Below, piece by piece: positions 22,302 to 24,912 of a DNA stretch of 24,912 nucleotides (positions within the stretch are counted from its first letter, which is position 1; every line of letters starts with the position of its first letter). The translations under genes were made by a program, and so were the position numbers. The DNA is from an uncultured Oscillospiraceae bacterium (GTDB lineage Bacteria; Bacillota; Clostridia; Oscillospirales; Oscillospiraceae). The notes under the pieces are model-generated. The model was not told where the DNA came from. It saw only the letters and a list, made by a program, of their open reading frames with translations, and searched no databases. The stretch covers positions 1 to 24,912 of the forward strand of contig CAKTRT010000015.1 of NCBI GenBank assembly GCA_934597535.1, read 5' to 3'.

Positions 22302-24912
22302 ATGGCCGCCGTCTTTTTGAAGCTCTTGAATCTAAGCATTTCCGCAAGCTGGCTGGTGCTGGCCGTGCTGGTACTGCGCCTGGTATCAAAGCGTTCGCCC
22401 AAGTGGATGAATGTTCTGCTTTGGGGCATCGTCGCGCTGCGGCTTGTGCTGCCATTTTCCATAGAGAGCGCGCTGAGTCTGATCCCCAGTGCAGAAACGG
22501 TCAGTCCCGCGGTCGTGCAGTTTGACCCCGCGCCGACCATCACCAGCGGCGTGAGCGTTATCGACAATGCTGTGAATCCCGCGCTCAGCGAGCATTTTTC
22601 CGCCGTGCCAACAGCCAGCGTCAACCCGCTTTATGTGTGGACCTATCTTGCGGGCTGGGTGTGGCTCATCGGCCTTGGAGCCATGCTGCTCTATGCGCTC
22701 GTGAGTTATCTTCGGCTGCGCCGGCGCGTGAGTGTATCGCTCCCCGTTCAAGATCACATTTATCTTTGCGATGCCATTTCCTCGCCGTTCATCCTCGGCG
22801 TTGTAAAACCACACATCTATCTGCCCTCCGGTCTGGACGAGGTGCAGCGGCAGAATGTACTGGCGCATGAGCAAGCGCATCTTGCGCGGCGTGACCACTG
22901 GTGGAAGCCGCTGGGTTTCGCGCTGCTTGCGGTTTACTGGTTCAACCCCGTACTGTGGCTCGCCTATGCGCTGCTCTGCCGCGACATTGAACTGGCCTGC
23001 GATGAGCGGGTGATCCGCACGATGGACGAGAGCGCCGTCAAGACCTATTCCACGGTGCTGCTTGCGTGCAGTATGCCGCGCAAGGCGGTCATCACCTGCC
23101 CGCTGGCGTTCGGTGAAGTTGGCGTCAAGGAGCGTGTGAAGAACGCGCTGCGCTACAAAAAGCCCGCGTTCTGGGTAGTCGCGGCGTCGGTCGCCGTGTG
23201 CGTCGTCGTGGCGGTATGCTTTTTGACGAATCCGCCTACGGATACCGACGCCGCCGGACTGGTCGGTTTCCATCGGGAACAGGTCGCTTATGCCGATGTA
23301 ACGGACGCAAGCGGCGCGCAGCCATCCAGCGTCCAGTTGACGGCGGAGGAAACGGATGCCGTCTACGCTCTGCTGGATGCCCTGCAATACAAACGCCTTG
23401 GTGCTGCGTCAGCAATGCAGGACTGCTATGCAAGGCTCTATTTTATCAGCGCCGCGGGCGAACGCTGCGAGGTCATGCTCTCTGAGCGTGAAATGCTGGT
23501 CAACCCCATCACAGGCGGCAAGACAGCGCGGCTCTATGAGCTGCGTTCCGGAAGTACGGAGTTGAGAGACTATCTGCTTGGATGCATTGGCACAAGCGAT
23601 GCGGCAGAGGAGGAAATGAAAACCCTCACCGACCCCAAGCTGGGACGACGGCTCACCGTTCCGGTGAAGTGGGACGAGCTTGCGGTGCTTGCCGTGGGAG
23701 GAAAGGGAATCATGCCGCCCGACGGCGATCCCAACGCGGAGGATTACATTCCGCTCTTCCGCCTCTACGAAAAGCGAGCCTATGAATCGGCCCCGCAGGA
23801 TGAACAGGGATATGTTTGGAACCTGTGCGCCATGCGGACAGACCGCTTTGAGAGGACCTATGGCGCAGACGCCGTGTTTTCAGAAATTCTCGGTATCGCG
23901 GACTATGTGATCGGGTCGGACGATGAGTATGTTTATCTGCTGACACTACCCTCGGATGTCCGCTGGCTGGAAAACGATCCTGTCAGCTATCGCCAATACA
24001 AGGCACTGCAAAGCGACTCACAAGGCGTACTTACGCGATTTTTGAAGGACAACGGAATCCACATAAATGAAGTGTGCCCTGCCTCCTCCGTGTTTCCGCC
24101 CCCTGCGCGCGGCGATGCGGCAGAGGATGCCGATCGCGTCTATACTGAAAGTTTCCGTCCTGAAAACGGAAGCAGTGACTCCGCTGTACCTCCGACTGAT
24201 CCTGAAGAGGGCTGGATCATGTCGCTTGTGTTTATTGATAGCGGCAATATCAATAATAAGACTGGACTGGATACATCTAAAAAGCTGAATAAGGGCAACG
24301 GGAAATACGTTAGTTTGTATATTGAAAACAAAGGGAGTAATCCCGTTGTAGCAACCATCGATGGTCAGAGCGAGAGAATCTTCAAGAATGGTGAAAGCGG
24401 CCATATTTATGTAGAAGTGACTCAGGGACTGTTCGGTGCGGACAAATCATATAATTTCAAAGTAGTGCCTGGTACTAATGGCGGAACAGTCGATATTTAC
24501 TACGAGATTGCTCAGCGAGATTCTGTGACCGGATACCCTGCTGCGTATGATGAGTTGATGACGAATATCTACAATCTCCGATCCGCTGGCGCACGTGATA
24601 TAGAGACCGACTTCAGCCACGATCTTCTGTCCGTGAACGACTACTACCAGACGCCCGGCTGGCTGCTGCGCGATCTTGACGGTGATGGGATCCCTGAGCT
24701 GCTGCTCGGCGCGGACTGGGGCGACGGCCACAGCGTGATCTTCAATATTTACCGGCTCGACGGCGCAAAGGTCGTCCGCGTGGTGGACGGCTGGAACCGC
24801 AGCCGCTGGTATCTCTGCACCGACGGCAGTCTCGTCCACGAGGGCAGCGACGGTGCGAGCGAGGGGACCTACTCTTACTACCGCTATGAAAACGGCGCGC
24901 TGCGGCATTTGG
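22302..24912 (+). CDS. BlaR1-like M56 membrane metallopeptidase with long mosaic extracellular region (3' end off window)
   Basis: The frame is open from ATG at 22302 to the window edge (870 codons). Membrane segments lie near 10-28, 37-52 and 110-135, then comes the cytoplasmic M56 zinc protease with HEQAH (189-193) and DIELACDE (228-235), then a membrane segment at 289-308. The roughly 560-residue region beyond is extracellular: a mixed alpha/beta part (about 320-630), an Asn/Lys/Gly-rich beta-sandwich-like part (about 635-735, lower GC), and a part with LLRDLDGDGIPELLLGADWG resembling calcium-binding or FG-GAP-like repeats. Classical BlaR1 has a 250-residue penicillin-binding sensor with STxK; I see none. 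The sensor therefore probably detects something else, and the protease likely inactivates the adjacent BlaI-type repressor. Confidence 0.85.
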   Translation, partial: MAAVFLKLLNLSISASWLVLAVLVLRLVSKRSPKWMNVLLWGIVALRLVLPFSIESALSLIPSAETVSPAVVQFDPAPTITSGVSVIDNAVNPALSEHFSAVPTASVNPLYVWTYLAGWVWLIGLGAMLLYALVSYLRLRRRVSVSLPVQDHIYLCDAISSPFILGVVKPHIYLPSGLDEVQRQNVLAHEQAHLARRDHWWKPLGFALLAVYWFNPVLWLAYALLCRDIELACDERVIRTMDESAVKTYSTVLLACSMPRKAVITCPLAFGEVGVKERVKNALRYKKPAFWVVAASVAVCVVVAVCFLTNPPTDTDAAGLVGFHREQVAYADVTDASGAQPSSVQLTAEETDAVYALLDALQYKRLGAASAMQDCYARLYFISAAGERCEVMLSEREMLVNPITGGKTARLYELRSGSTELRDYLLGCIGTSDAAEEEMKTLTDPKLGRRLTVPVKWDELAVLAVGGKGIMPPDGDPNAEDYIPLFRLYEKRAYESAPQDEQGYVWNLCAMRTDRFERTYGADAVFSEILGIADYVIGSDDEYVYLLTLPSDVRWLENDPVSYRQYKALQSDSQGVLTRFLKDNGIHINEVCPASSVFPPPARGDAAEDADRVYTESFRPENGSSDSAVPPTDPEEGWIMSLVFIDSGNINNKTGLDTSKKLNKGNGKYVSLYIENKGSNPVVATIDGQSERIFKNGESGHIYVEVTQGLFGADKSYNFKVVPGTNGGTVDIYYEIAQRDSVTGYPAAYDELMTNIYNLRSAGARDIETDFSHDLLSVNDYYQTPGWLLRDLDGDGIPELLLGADWGDGHSVIFNIYRLDGAKVVRVVDGWNRSRWYLCTDGSLVHEGSDGASEGTYSYYRYENGALRHL

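Noticed and set aside
1..24912. CRISPR arrays
   Set aside because: No series of regularly spaced direct repeats was seen anywhere in the window.

Overview
The window reads as chromosomal DNA from an anaerobic Firmicute, most likely a gut Clostridia / Oscillospiraceae-type organism. This is inferred from the moderately high GC coding regions, the strong AAGGAGG-type ribosome binding sites, a BlaI/M56-peptidase pair, a SHOCT-domain small protein and an oxygen-averse enzyme set (molybdenum hydroxylase, MIO ammonia-lyase). No rRNA, tRNA or CRISPR array was seen, so the taxonomic call is weak.

Layout. (1) 1-2.1 kb is a mobile-element scar. It holds an excisionase-like gene overlapping a tyrosine integrase whose 3' end is replaced by foreign DNA (possibly the right end of an IS200/IS605-type element), an unrecognised gene fragment and a small SHOCT protein with an A7 frameshift. 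(2) 2.1-12.6 kb is one long minus-strand gene array. In transcription order it encodes two pairs of small proteins (cyclophilin-like DUF3830-type plus helical-bundle protein, in the order D-C-B-A), DhaK-like and DhaL-like kinase subunits, an MFS transporter, a HutH-like MIO ammonia-lyase, and a three-subunit molybdenum hydroxylase whose FAD subunit carries the four-cysteine loop of 4-hydroxybenzoyl-CoA reductase. (3) 12.8-13.5 kb is a FadR-type GntR regulator. (4) 13.7-20.2 kb is a second minus-strand operon, livH-livM-livG-livF, two SDR oxidoreductases and a lipoprotein binding protein. (5) 20.6-21.8 kb holds a decayed tex 3' end and a gene-poor, palindrome-rich stretch. (6) 21.85-24.9 kb, plus strand, holds a BlaI-type repressor with paired operator boxes and a very long BlaR1-like M56 protein that runs off the window.

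How it fits together. The two operons share a 21-bp AT-rich sequence at their promoters, and a weaker copy lies at the gntR promoter. I infer one GntR regulon: an ABC importer brings in a branched-chain-amino-acid-like or aromatic-amino-acid-like compound, which the SDRs, the two protein pairs, the lyase, the kinase and the Mo-hydroxylase then process. The pairs resemble, in split form, the two domains of cucumopine synthase/McbB-type Pictet-Spenglerases. With a histidine-lyase-like enzyme beside them, a pathway for a histidine-derived (or other aryl amino acid-derived) heterocycle or sugar adduct is the most interesting reading. The substrate is not determined by the sequence.
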